Positions 26,109 to 32,309 of a stretch of DNA of 64,000 bases are shown here, piece by piece. This stretch comes from JBDSZL01 sp039925145. GTDB taxonomy: Bacteria > Acidobacteriota > Vicinamibacteria > Vicinamibacterales > SCN-69-37. The translations under genes and the position numbers were made by a program. Location of the stretch: contig JBDSZL010000088.1 of NCBI GenBank assembly GCA_039925145.1, forward strand, positions 1 through 64,000. Direction: 5' to 3'. The notes below the pieces were generated by a model, which did no database searches, had not been told where the DNA came from, and saw only the letters and a list, made by a program, of their open reading frames with translations. Positions within the stretch are counted from its first letter, which is position 1. Each line of letters begins with the position of its first letter.

Positions 26109-27110
26109 TCACGGCCACTCCACCTCAACCGGCATTCCTGGCTTGAGGACGCCGGTCCGGTTGTCAGTGGTGACTCTGACTCGATAGACGAGCCGCGCGC
26201 GTTCTGCCGTGGTCTGCACATTGCGTGGCGTGAACTCCGCGCGCGGGGAGATCACTGCAATCGTGCCCGCGAGTCGGTCGCCAGCGTCAGTCACGATCGT
26301 CACCGCCTGGTTGAGGCGCAAGGCGGGAACAAGCGGTTCTTCGACGTACGCATTGACCCAGGCCCTGTCGAGGTCGATGACCACCGCGAGCGGCGCACCC
26401 GGGGCCACGAGCTCGCCGGGCTCTACGAGACGCGATGTCACGATGCCGGCCACCGGCGAGGTCACGCTGGTTTCACCACGGTCGTGCTCGAGCGCGGCGA
26501 TCTGCGCATCGACGGCGGCCACTCGCGCGCGGGCCGCGTCGAGCTCTTCGACCCGGGCGCCCGAGCGCAGCCGTGCGACCGTGGCACGGGCCGCTCCCGC
26601 GCGCTCCTCGGCCGCTTGGACTCGGGCCTCGGCCAGTTGACGACGGGCCACCGCGTCGTCGCGTTGCTTCTGCGACCCGGCGCGACGCTCGAGCAGTTGC
26701 TCGAAACGCGCGGCGTCAGCCGTCGCCGCCGACAGTTCCGCCTCGGCCGCCTGCCGGTCGGATGTCGCGGCGGCCACCTGCGACTCGGCCTGATGAATGT
26801 CTTCGATGCGCGATCCGGCACGCAGCAGCTTCAGCTGTGCGTCTGCCTGTGCCCGCTCGGCCCGCGTGCGCTGAATCGCCAGATCGATGTCGACTGTCGC
26901 AATGGTGGCGACCGGATCGCCCGCGGCGACGCGGGCGCCCTCGGTCGCGGCCACGGCCGTGACACGGCCAGGCACCTTGGCCGCAATGCGCACCTCGGTG
27001 GCCTCGACGTACCCGCTGGCGTGCTTTGGCGCGTCCGCCGATCCGCGACGACACGCGGCACCAGACAGGCTCAGCACAAGAAGGGTCACCACAGCGCGGC
27101 TGGCAGTCAT
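26109..27110 (-). CDS. HlyD/YbhG-type membrane fusion protein
   Basis: A 333-residue periplasmic adaptor. The signal segment ends at GAACRRG with a cysteine in lipobox-like position (atypical residues before it). A lipoyl half-motif (VPGRVTAVAATEGARVAAGD) is followed by a long alpha-helical hairpin with AQADAQLKLLRAGSRIEDI and its mirror repeat VARLRSGARVEELDAAR, then the second lipoyl half (SPVAGIVTSRLVEPGELVAPG) and a beta-barrel. The hairpin motif 'LRAGSR.E.I' is the YbhG family signature. It bridges the ABC pump and the TolC protein. The start overlaps the TetR stop (ATGA), so regulator and pump are one operon. Confidence 0.93.
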   Translation of the reverse strand: MTASRAVVTLLVLSLSGAACRRGSADAPKHASGYVEATEVRIAAKVPGRVTAVAATEGARVAAGDPVATIATVDIDLAIQRTRAERAQADAQLKLLRAGSRIEDIHQAESQVAAATSDRQAAEAELSAATADAARFEQLLERRAGSQKQRDDAVARRQLAEARVQAAEERAGAARATVARLRSGARVEELDAARARVAAVDAQIAALEHDRGETSVTSPVAGIVTSRLVEPGELVAPGAPLAVVIDLDRAWVNAYVEEPLVPALRLNQAVTIVTDAGDRLAGTIAVISPRAEFTPRNVQTTAERARLVYRVRVTTDNRTGVLKPGMPVEVEWP

Positions 27111-27814
27111 CGACGAGGTCTCCTGGAGGAACGCCGCGGGGCGACGGGTTGCGACGCGGCCGGCGCGACGGCCGCGAGCGTCGCGGTCTCGACGTGCGTG
27201 ACGAGCGCGTCGACGGGAACGGCCGCGGCTGAGAATTGCGGGACGAGCCGGCTGAAACGCTCCCGGGCCGGCGCTGAGGCGGCAAACAACAGCAGTGGGC
27301 CGACGATCCCCATCTGGGTGATGACCGGATGGGCACCGCCAAAGACTCCCTCCTTGCGTCCGCGCTGGAGGATGCGTGCAAGCACGTCGAGCACGCTGCG
27401 CAGTTCGCCGACAATCGGCGCATCGACATGCCGGCCGCCCTCGGCCATTTCACGCAGCCAGATCGCCGGGTAGTGCGGGCGGGCCGCCATCTCGGCCGCG
27501 ATGGTCCGGATGAACAGACGGAGCTGCGCCTCCGGCGTGAGCGCCGCGTCGCAGGCGCGGGTCACCGCCTCGGCCATGGTGCGAAACAGCTCCGCCAGAA
27601 TGGCGCGGTACAGGTCTGCCTTGTTGTGAAAGTGGTAGTAGAGCATCGCCTTGTTGATGCGGGCCCGCGCGGCGATGCGGTCGACCTTCGCGCCGTCGAA
27701 GCCCCGGGCGGCAAACTCCTGCGCCGCGGCTTCGAGGAGACGGTCGCGCGAGGGAGCGGGCGTAGCGGCACGTCGCGATGCGACGCGCCTCAGCGGCTTG
27801 ATGCGACTAACCAT
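27107..27814 (-). CDS. TetR family regulator of the efflux operon
   Basis: A 235-residue regulator. The DNA-binding domain (about 22-70) carries RLLEAAAQEFAARGFDGAKV, the recognition helix ARARINKAMLYYHFHNK and the following ADLYRAILAE, all typical TetR. The C-terminal ligand domain resembles the CecR/YbiH type that controls ybhGFSR in E. coli. The last 30 residues are an Arg/Pro-rich tail. The ATG at 27814 lies inside a TAACCA-TT-TGGTTA palindrome, which is a very likely autoregulatory operator. The stop overlaps the HlyD start by 4 nt. Ligand unknown. Confidence 0.92.
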   Translation of the reverse strand: MVSRIKPLRRVASRRAATPAPSRDRLLEAAAQEFAARGFDGAKVDRIAARARINKAMLYYHFHNKADLYRAILAELFRTMAEAVTRACDAALTPEAQLRLFIRTIAAEMAARPHYPAIWLREMAEGGRHVDAPIVGELRSVLDVLARILQRGRKEGVFGGAHPVITQMGIVGPLLLFAASAPARERFSRLVPQFSAAAVPVDALVTHVETATLAAVAPAASQPVAPRRSSRRPRR

Positions 27815-27821
27815 TTGGTTA
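27808..27821. promoter_or_regulatory. Palindrome TAACCA-TT-TGGTTA, TetR operator
   Basis: A 14-bp near-perfect inverted repeat (12 of 14 positions pair) overlaps the TetR start codon. Upstream on the minus strand CATAGT sits 7 nt before the ATG and resembles a -10 box. A repressor bound here would block the promoter and the first codon of the seven-gene efflux operon. A TetR dimer usually contacts such a site. Confidence 0.6.
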
Positions 27822-27941
27822 ACTATGGCGCATCGTCCTCCGGCGACGTGACCGCTGTCAAGTGTTCGATCCCTCGACGCCGCGTCGCCCCCCGGGACCT
27901 CGCCCACCGGCGGCAGTGCGCCTTCGGCCCGGGCGTGCAGA

Positions 27942-27947
27942 TACAAT
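27942..27947 (+). promoter_or_regulatory. -10 box TACAAT for the SCO gene
   Basis: TACAAT lies exactly 6 nt before the ATG at 27954, and the spacer (CCTCCA) is anti-Shine-Dalgarno-like. A leaderless transcript is the simplest reading. The promoter region is shared with the divergent TetR operon. Confidence 0.5.
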
Positions 27948-27953
27948 CCTCCA

Positions 27954-28814
27954 ATGCCGCGGTGCACCGCCATTGTCGCGATTCTGATCGTTCTCGCAGC
28001 CACCTCCTGCGCCAGACCGGCGCCCAGCCGCCGCTATCCGCTGAAAGGTCAGGTGGTCGCCCTGCAGCAGGACCGGCACGAGATCACGGTGCGCCACGAG
28101 GACATCGTCGGCTTCATGCCCGCGATGACCATGTCCTATCCCGTGTCTCCGCCGTCGCTCATGAGCGGCCTCGCAGCGGGCGATCTCATCAGCGCCACTC
28201 TGGAGGTGCAGGACGCCCAGGGCCGACTTGTCGAGGTCACGAAGACCGGCACCGCGCCGATGCCGCAAAACCCCAACCAGACCGCGATGGCGACACGCCT
28301 GCTCGGCGAAGGCGACCCGGTGCCAGAGGCGGCATTCATCGATCAGAACGATCAGCGACGCTCGTTCGCCGACTGGAAAGGGACGTTCACGCTCGTCACC
28401 TTCATGTACACGACCTGTCCGACACCCACGTTCTGCCCGCTGATGGACCAGAACTTCGCCACGATTCAAGGTGCGCTGAAAGAAGACGCCGCGCTGAAAG
28501 GCCAGGTGAAGCTGGTCTCCATTTCCTTCGATCCGGTCCACGACACCCCGGCCGCCCTGAAGGCGCACGCGGTCACACTTGGCGCCGACCCGGCCATCTG
28601 GACGTGGCTCACCGGCGACGAGATCACGATCGATAAGTTCGCCGGGCACTTCGGCGTGGCTGTGATCCGGCCCGACCAGCCCGGTGAGATCACGCACAAT
28701 CAACGGACGACACTCGTCGGCCGCGATGGGCGCGTGCTGAAGATCTACAGCGGCAACGACTGGACACCGGGCACGGTGCTCAGCGACCTGCGCGCGGCGG
28801 TGAAGACACCATGA
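27954..28814 (+). CDS. Lipoprotein with CusF-like copper domain fused to SCO1/SenC
   Basis: A 286-residue predicted lipoprotein (lipobox AATSC, C19). The first domain (about 28-100) is a CusF/YdeI-like copper-binding fold with FMPAMTMSYPV, whose Met-x-Met motif could hold Cu(I). The second (about 120-285) is an SCO/thioredoxin domain: FTLVTFMYTTCPTPTFCPLM carries C155 and C161, a C-x5-C spacing found in part of the SCO family instead of C-x3-C, and the third ligand histidine is probably in ITHNQRT. Expected role: copper delivery to cytochrome oxidase or thiol-disulfide exchange at the outer face of the inner membrane. It overlaps the next gene by 4 nt. Confidence 0.9.
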   Translation: MPRCTAIVAILIVLAATSCARPAPSRRYPLKGQVVALQQDRHEITVRHEDIVGFMPAMTMSYPVSPPSLMSGLAAGDLISATLEVQDAQGRLVEVTKTGTAPMPQNPNQTAMATRLLGEGDPVPEAAFIDQNDQRRSFADWKGTFTLVTFMYTTCPTPTFCPLMDQNFATIQGALKEDAALKGQVKLVSISFDPVHDTPAALKAHAVTLGADPAIWTWLTGDEITIDKFAGHFGVAVIRPDQPGEITHNQRTTLVGRDGRVLKIYSGNDWTPGTVLSDLRAAVKTP

Positions 28815-29485
28815 GCACGGCGGAGGCGCCGCCGCTCTCGGACTTCACACCCGCCGAACGACGGCTGATTCGACGGGTGCGCACGCCGGACGACGTGCAG
28901 CGCTTTCTGAACGCGCTCCCGTACAACACCGAACCGCCACCAGAACGCGCGACATTGCGCACGTTCCGCGGCGTGGTCAACCGCCACACCGCACACTGTC
29001 TCGAGGCGGCCCTCACGGCCGCTGTCCTGATGGAACAGCATGGCTATCCGCCGCTCGTCATGAGCCTCGAGTCGGTCGATGCGCTCGACCACGTGGTGTT
29101 CATTTATCAGAAGAAGGGCCGCTGGGGCTCGGTGGGTCGCTCACGCGACCCGGGCCTGCACGGGCGCCGGCCGATCTACCGGAGTCAACGCGACCTCGCC
29201 CTCAGCTACTTCGAGCCGTATATCGACCTGACCGGCTGCGTCAAGGCGCATGGCAGCGTGGATCTGCGTGTCCTCGGGCGCTACGACTGGCGGCTCTCGG
29301 AGGGGAACGTCTACAAGGTGGAGCGGCTGCTCTTCCAGATTCCGCATCGCCCCATCCGATCGTCGGCGGCTCGCGTCGAGCGGCTCAGACGCCGCTACGC
29401 GGCTTATCTCTCCGCGCATGCGGGCCACAAGCCGATCTACTACGACCGCCGCGGGTGGACGATGCTGCCACGCGAGTACCGATGA
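28811..29485 (+). CDS. Transglutaminase-like cysteine protein
   Basis: A 224-residue protein with a transglutaminase-like core. The probable catalytic cysteine is in NRHTAHCLEAALTAAVLMEQ (helix start, as in transglutaminase folds), and the histidine is in DALDHVVFIYQKKGRWG. The acid residue is less clear, probably the aspartate in RSRDPGLHGR. The family is seen in many soil bacteria under names such as transglutaminase-like domain protein; the substrate is unknown. No signal peptide, so cytoplasmic. It overlaps the SCO stop (ATGA), which is unexpected for a cytoplasmic enzyme and may simply reflect operon packing. Confidence 0.78.
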   Translation: MSTAEAPPLSDFTPAERRLIRRVRTPDDVQRFLNALPYNTEPPPERATLRTFRGVVNRHTAHCLEAALTAAVLMEQHGYPPLVMSLESVDALDHVVFIYQKKGRWGSVGRSRDPGLHGRRPIYRSQRDLALSYFEPYIDLTGCVKAHGSVDLRVLGRYDWRLSEGNVYKVERLLFQIPHRPIRSSAARVERLRRRYAAYLSAHAGHKPIYYDRRGWTMLPREYR

Positions 29486-29536
29486 CCGCAGCGGCGTCGC
29501 CGGCTCGCAGGCAGCCGCATCACACCGGGTGGTCGA

Positions 29537-29839
29537 TCAGTCGAGGTCGAAGTCGCGGCTCGGTTTCGTAACAGGTTCCTCGCGGGCCTGCTTCAGGGCT
29601 TCCTCGAACCGTCGCGAGAGCGCGTCGCCCCGCGTGCGCTCCGATTGCACCGACTGCTCGAACACCGACTCACGCCGCGCCTTCTCATCGGCCAGGATCC
29701 GATGGGCATCGTCGAGCTTCGGCTTGTCCGGCCGCTCGGGCTCGACGTGACGCACGACCCGCCGAAGTCCGGTGTCGATCACCAGCGTCGTGCGGCAGCA
29801 CGGACAGATCACTTCGTATTCAGTCTGCAGATTCGCCAC
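29537..29839 (-). CDS. Small protein with CPCC knuckle and helical tail
   Basis: A 100-residue protein of unknown function. EYEVICPCCRTTLVID near the N terminus forms half of a zinc-ribbon-like knuckle. The remainder is charged and probably coiled-coil (DDAHRILADEKARRESVFEQ), ending in an acidic DFDLD. Start: the GTG at 29839 (MANLQTEYE) was chosen because it is preceded by GGGGGAG; an upstream GTG at 29863 is possible. It lies between the transglutaminase-like gene (convergent) and the EEP gene (divergent). Proteins of this kind are common in Acidobacteriota, but I know no function. Confidence 0.65.
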   Translation of the reverse strand: MANLQTEYEVICPCCRTTLVIDTGLRRVVRHVEPERPDKPKLDDAHRILADEKARRESVFEQSVQSERTRGDALSRRFEEALKQAREEPVTKPSRDFDLD

Positions 29840-29914
29840 GGCTCCCCCTGCGGAATCGATCACGCCTGCACGGCCACCGCACGGCGCGCTGGCCGGCGGA
29901 TGGAGTGCGGAGAC

Positions 29915-29920
29915 TATGAT
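29915..29920 (+). promoter_or_regulatory. -10 box TATGAT
   Basis: TATGAT lies 6 nt before an ATG (29927) that opens a 17-codon frame, which overlaps the GTG start of the EEP gene. This is the closest match to the consensus -10 among the leaderless-type sites in the window. Confidence 0.5.
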
Positions 29921-29926
29921 ACAGAC

Positions 29927-29980
29927 ATGACGGACGCGCCGATGCCATCAGCGGTACGCAAGGGCGGTCCCGGTGCCTGA
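29927..29980 (+). CDS. 17-codon leader ORF upstream of the EEP gene
   Basis: The ATG at 29927 follows a TATGAT box by 6 nt and opens a 17-codon frame ending in GGTGCCTGA. The GTG of the EEP gene (29973) lies inside this last stretch in another frame. A ribosome finishing the leader would be placed on the EEP start, which has no strong Shine-Dalgarno. It could be a coupling leader or a chance frame; alternatively the EEP protein could start elsewhere. Confidence 0.35.
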   Translation: MTDAPMPSAVRKGGPGA

Positions 29981-30722
29981 CACGCGCGGGCAGGGGTCGC
30001 GCAAGGTCATCGACCTGCGAGTCGCCACCTACAATATCCATCGGTGCCGCGGGATGGACCGGCGCGTGCGACCCGAGCGCATTGCAGCCGTGCTGGCCAC
30101 GATCGAGCCCGACGTGGTGGCGCTCCAGGAAGTCATCGGTCCAGGGCTCGCCGGTCCGGGTCACGCCGAAGAGCTGGGCGCCGCGCTCGGCATGGGCTGG
30201 ATCATGGCCCCCACGCGCGAGCTTCGGCAGCATCAGTTCGGCAACGTCGTGCTGAGCCGGTTCCCGATTCGAGAGCATACCCGCATCGACCTCTCGTGGA
30301 AGACGTGCGAGGCCCGCTGCGCGCAACGTGTCGCTATCGATCTCGGAGAAGTCGGTTGCCTGCACGTGTACAACGTGCACCTCGGCACCGCGCTGCTGGA
30401 GCGACGCTATCAGGCACCGAAGGTGGCCGACTGGATTCTCGACAAGCGGGTGACCGGGCCGAAGATTGTGCTCGGCGATTTCAACGAATGGGGACGCGGG
30501 CTGGTGGCCGACGTGCTCGCCGAACGGCTGAACAGCATCGACCTCTATCCGCATCTGAAGCGGCGGCGGACCTACCCGGGATTTTTTCCGGTGCTGCACC
30601 TCGACCACATCTACTTTGCGGGGAGCGTGGAGATCCGCCGGGTCGAACTGCCCCGCTCACGACTCGCGCTGGTGGCGTCCGACCACCTGCCGCTCGTGGC
30701 CGACGTGCGAATCACGTTGTAA
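29973..30722 (+). CDS. Endonuclease/exonuclease/phosphatase (EEP) family protein
   Basis: A 249-residue cytoplasmic EEP-fold phosphodiesterase or phosphatase. Motifs in order: LRVATYNIHRCRGMD (Asn and metal site), DVVALQEVIG (catalytic Glu), HVYNVHLGTAL (HxxG region), KIVLGDFNEWGRG (Asp-x-Asn) and LHLDHIYFAG with VASDHLPLVADV (terminal Asp-His). All catalytic positions of the DNase I/APE superfamily are present. Specificity (nucleic acid, phospholipid or inositol phosphate) cannot be told. No signal peptide is apparent. The ORF is preceded by a leader ORF. It ends 2 bp before the convergent haem-binding gene. Confidence 0.88.
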   Translation: MPDTRGQGSRKVIDLRVATYNIHRCRGMDRRVRPERIAAVLATIEPDVVALQEVIGPGLAGPGHAEELGAALGMGWIMAPTRELRQHQFGNVVLSRFPIREHTRIDLSWKTCEARCAQRVAIDLGEVGCLHVYNVHLGTALLERRYQAPKVADWILDKRVTGPKIVLGDFNEWGRGLVADVLAERLNSIDLYPHLKRRRTYPGFFPVLHLDHIYFAGSVEIRRVELPRSRLALVASDHLPLVADVRITL

Positions 30723-30724
30723 CG

Positions 30725-31189
30725 CTACTTGTGCGGGTGGAGGCGCTGGCTCCCGGGCGGCGCACCCACAGCCTCGGCCCAGGCAAGCAGCGTCGCCTTG
30801 TCGTCGGCGCTGAGCCGCGCGTCGGGATGCAGCGGCAGATACAACGACATCGGCATCTCGCCCTCGGCCACTTGTTCCCAGATTTCGCGGATCGCGCGCG
30901 GCTGCTTCTCGAGACTGAGGCGGTTCCACGTCGACAGATTCAGATGCTGGCGGCCCTGATGAACGTCGCGGGCCACGACCCAGGACACCGGCGCCACGTT
31001 CGAGTACCAGGGCCAGCGTGTCTGGTTCGAGTGGCAGTCGTAGCAGGACCGACGCAGGATGGTCTGCACTTCGGGCGGGGCAGGCATCTCGATTTCGGGA
31101 GGGGGATTGGAGCGGTCGGCGCGTATGAACTGAACCAGGACGAGCCCGCCAGCCAGGATGCCCATGAGGCGCCTGGTGCGCCGGCCCAC
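30725..31189 (-). CDS. Membrane-anchored haem-binding (cytochrome-like) protein
   Basis: A 154-residue protein. A basic start and one hydrophobic segment (GILAGGLVLVQFIRA) anchor it, followed by a haem-binding domain of the PF14376 type: the CxxCH motif is in LRRSCYDCHSNQTRWPWYSN, with the distinctive NQTRWPWY that marks this family, and DVHQGRQHLNLSTWN and EMPMSLYLPLHPDA follow. It is a probable c-type haem protein of the periplasm. The GTG at 31189 gives the better signal start; the ATG at 31165 is possible. It lies 5 bp downstream of a small Cys-containing gene and near the TlpA gene, fitting a redox cluster. Confidence 0.9.
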   Translation of the reverse strand: MGRRTRRLMGILAGGLVLVQFIRADRSNPPPEIEMPAPPEVQTILRRSCYDCHSNQTRWPWYSNVAPVSWVVARDVHQGRQHLNLSTWNRLSLEKQPRAIREIWEQVAEGEMPMSLYLPLHPDARLSADDKATLLAWAEAVGAPPGSQRLHPHK

Positions 31190-31194
31190 CGGGA

Positions 31195-31413
31195 TCAGCT
31201 CTCCTCGTAGTCGGAATGGATCGAGGGGGCGAAACGCGTCGAGGGCCGGAGCGCCTCGCGGTGATCGTAGATCGGCAAGCCGGCGACGTGAATCGACGTC
31301 GTGCACGCGGCAGACTTCGTCTCGAGCAGAACAGTCACGGGGCTGCCTTCGACGCCGGCGCGGAACACCACGCGGCAGCCACATGCGAGACGGGCGGTAA
31401 GTTCTTCTTTCAT
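31195..31413 (-). CDS. Small conserved-looking protein with Cys residues
   Basis: A 72-residue protein of unknown function. ARLACGCRVVFRAG and ETKSAACTTSIHVAG hold three cysteines and a histidine that could bind a metal or disulfide. The C terminus is polar (PSIHSDYEES). No signal peptide. Start ATG 31413 was preferred to 31422 because it gives MKEEL; the preceding CCGGGA is a weak ribosome site. It is immediately upstream of the haem-binding gene and downstream of the TlpA gene on the same strand, so it is probably cotranscribed. It could be an artefact, but frame and spacing support it. Confidence 0.5.
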   Translation of the reverse strand: MKEELTARLACGCRVVFRAGVEGSPVTVLLETKSAACTTSIHVAGLPIYDHREALRPSTRFAPSIHSDYEES

Positions 31414-31443
31414 TCCCGGCAACTATCCTGCCTCACACGACAC

Positions 31444-32025
31444 TCAGAAGAGCGCCTCTATCTGCTCCTGAAACCAGACCTTGTCGTGAATGCCTCGCAC
31501 CTTCACGAGCACCTTGCCGTCTGGCCTGATGAACCAGGATACAGGAAGGTACTCGGTGGCATCATACGCCTTGGCGATCTCTTCGTGCTCCTTGCCGACG
31601 AGCAACGGGTAGCTCACATGGTTCTCGGCGGCAAACTTGCGGATCTCCTCGGGCGAATCGTCGACCGAGATCCCGAGCACGGTGAAGTTCTGCGCTGTGT
31701 ATTTGGTGGCGAACTCGGAGAACCAGGGCATTTCCGCCCGGCAGGGTCCGCACCAGGTGGCCCAGAAGTTGACGAGGAGCGGCTTGCCCTTGAAACTCGC
31801 CAGCTTCACGTCGTGCCCGTCGGCATCCTTCAGGACAAAGCCGAGGTTGGCGAGGGGGCCGGCGCCTTTCGACCAGCGTTGCACGCCGTCCACTTCGGCA
31901 ACCGGCGCGCCGGCCGGCGGCGAGACATTGCTATTGCACGCCGACGCGGCAGCCATGACGCAGGCCACGCCTGCGGCGCGGATCCACCGGCTCGTCCACG
32001 TGCGTCTGATCGACTCGGTCACCAT
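31444..32025 (-). CDS. TlpA-like thiol-disulfide oxidoreductase lipoprotein
   Basis: A 193-residue thioredoxin-fold lipoprotein. A lipobox-like AASAC (C30) closes the signal peptide. The active site is FWATWCGPCRAEMPWFSEF (C92, C95), followed by VLGISVDDSPEEIRKF and LPVSWFIRPDGKV (cis-proline region). TlpA/ResA-type proteins reduce cysteines of apocytochrome c or other extracytoplasmic targets, which fits the haem-binding gene 270 bp downstream. The ATG has a TAATGT box 5 nt upstream. Substrate assignment is inference. Confidence 0.9.
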   Translation of the reverse strand: MVTESIRRTWTSRWIRAAGVACVMAAASACNSNVSPPAGAPVAEVDGVQRWSKGAGPLANLGFVLKDADGHDVKLASFKGKPLLVNFWATWCGPCRAEMPWFSEFATKYTAQNFTVLGISVDDSPEEIRKFAAENHVSYPLLVGKEHEEIAKAYDATEYLPVSWFIRPDGKVLVKVRGIHDKVWFQEQIEALF

Positions 32026-32030
32026 TCATC

Positions 32031-32036
32031 ACATTA
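32031..32036 (-). promoter_or_regulatory. -10 box TAATGT for the TlpA gene
   Basis: TAATGT lies 5 nt before the ATG at 32025 on the minus strand, with no Shine-Dalgarno. Leaderless start is proposed. The remaining 270 bp up to 32309 hold no gene I can support. Confidence 0.4.
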
Positions 32037-32309
32037 CTACAGTCCCCGCGGACCAGGAGTCGCCTCCACAGGGCATCTGTCCTGGATCACGCCGTGCGCG
32101 CGCCGCTGGGGTCCACGGGCAGCCTGGCCACGCGGGGCACGCACTTTGCTCGCGCAGGTGCAGTGCCATCCTGTGATTCAGCGCGCGTGGGCCCCATGGG
32201 TCCGTGCCGGTGTGCGGCCGGGCGTGCGTCAGGGGCCGCGTGCCCGCCGGGTGTAAGATTCCGACAGCCCGTGTTCTCCGCCCGTTCCACGCGCAGTTGA
32301 GGTGACTCT

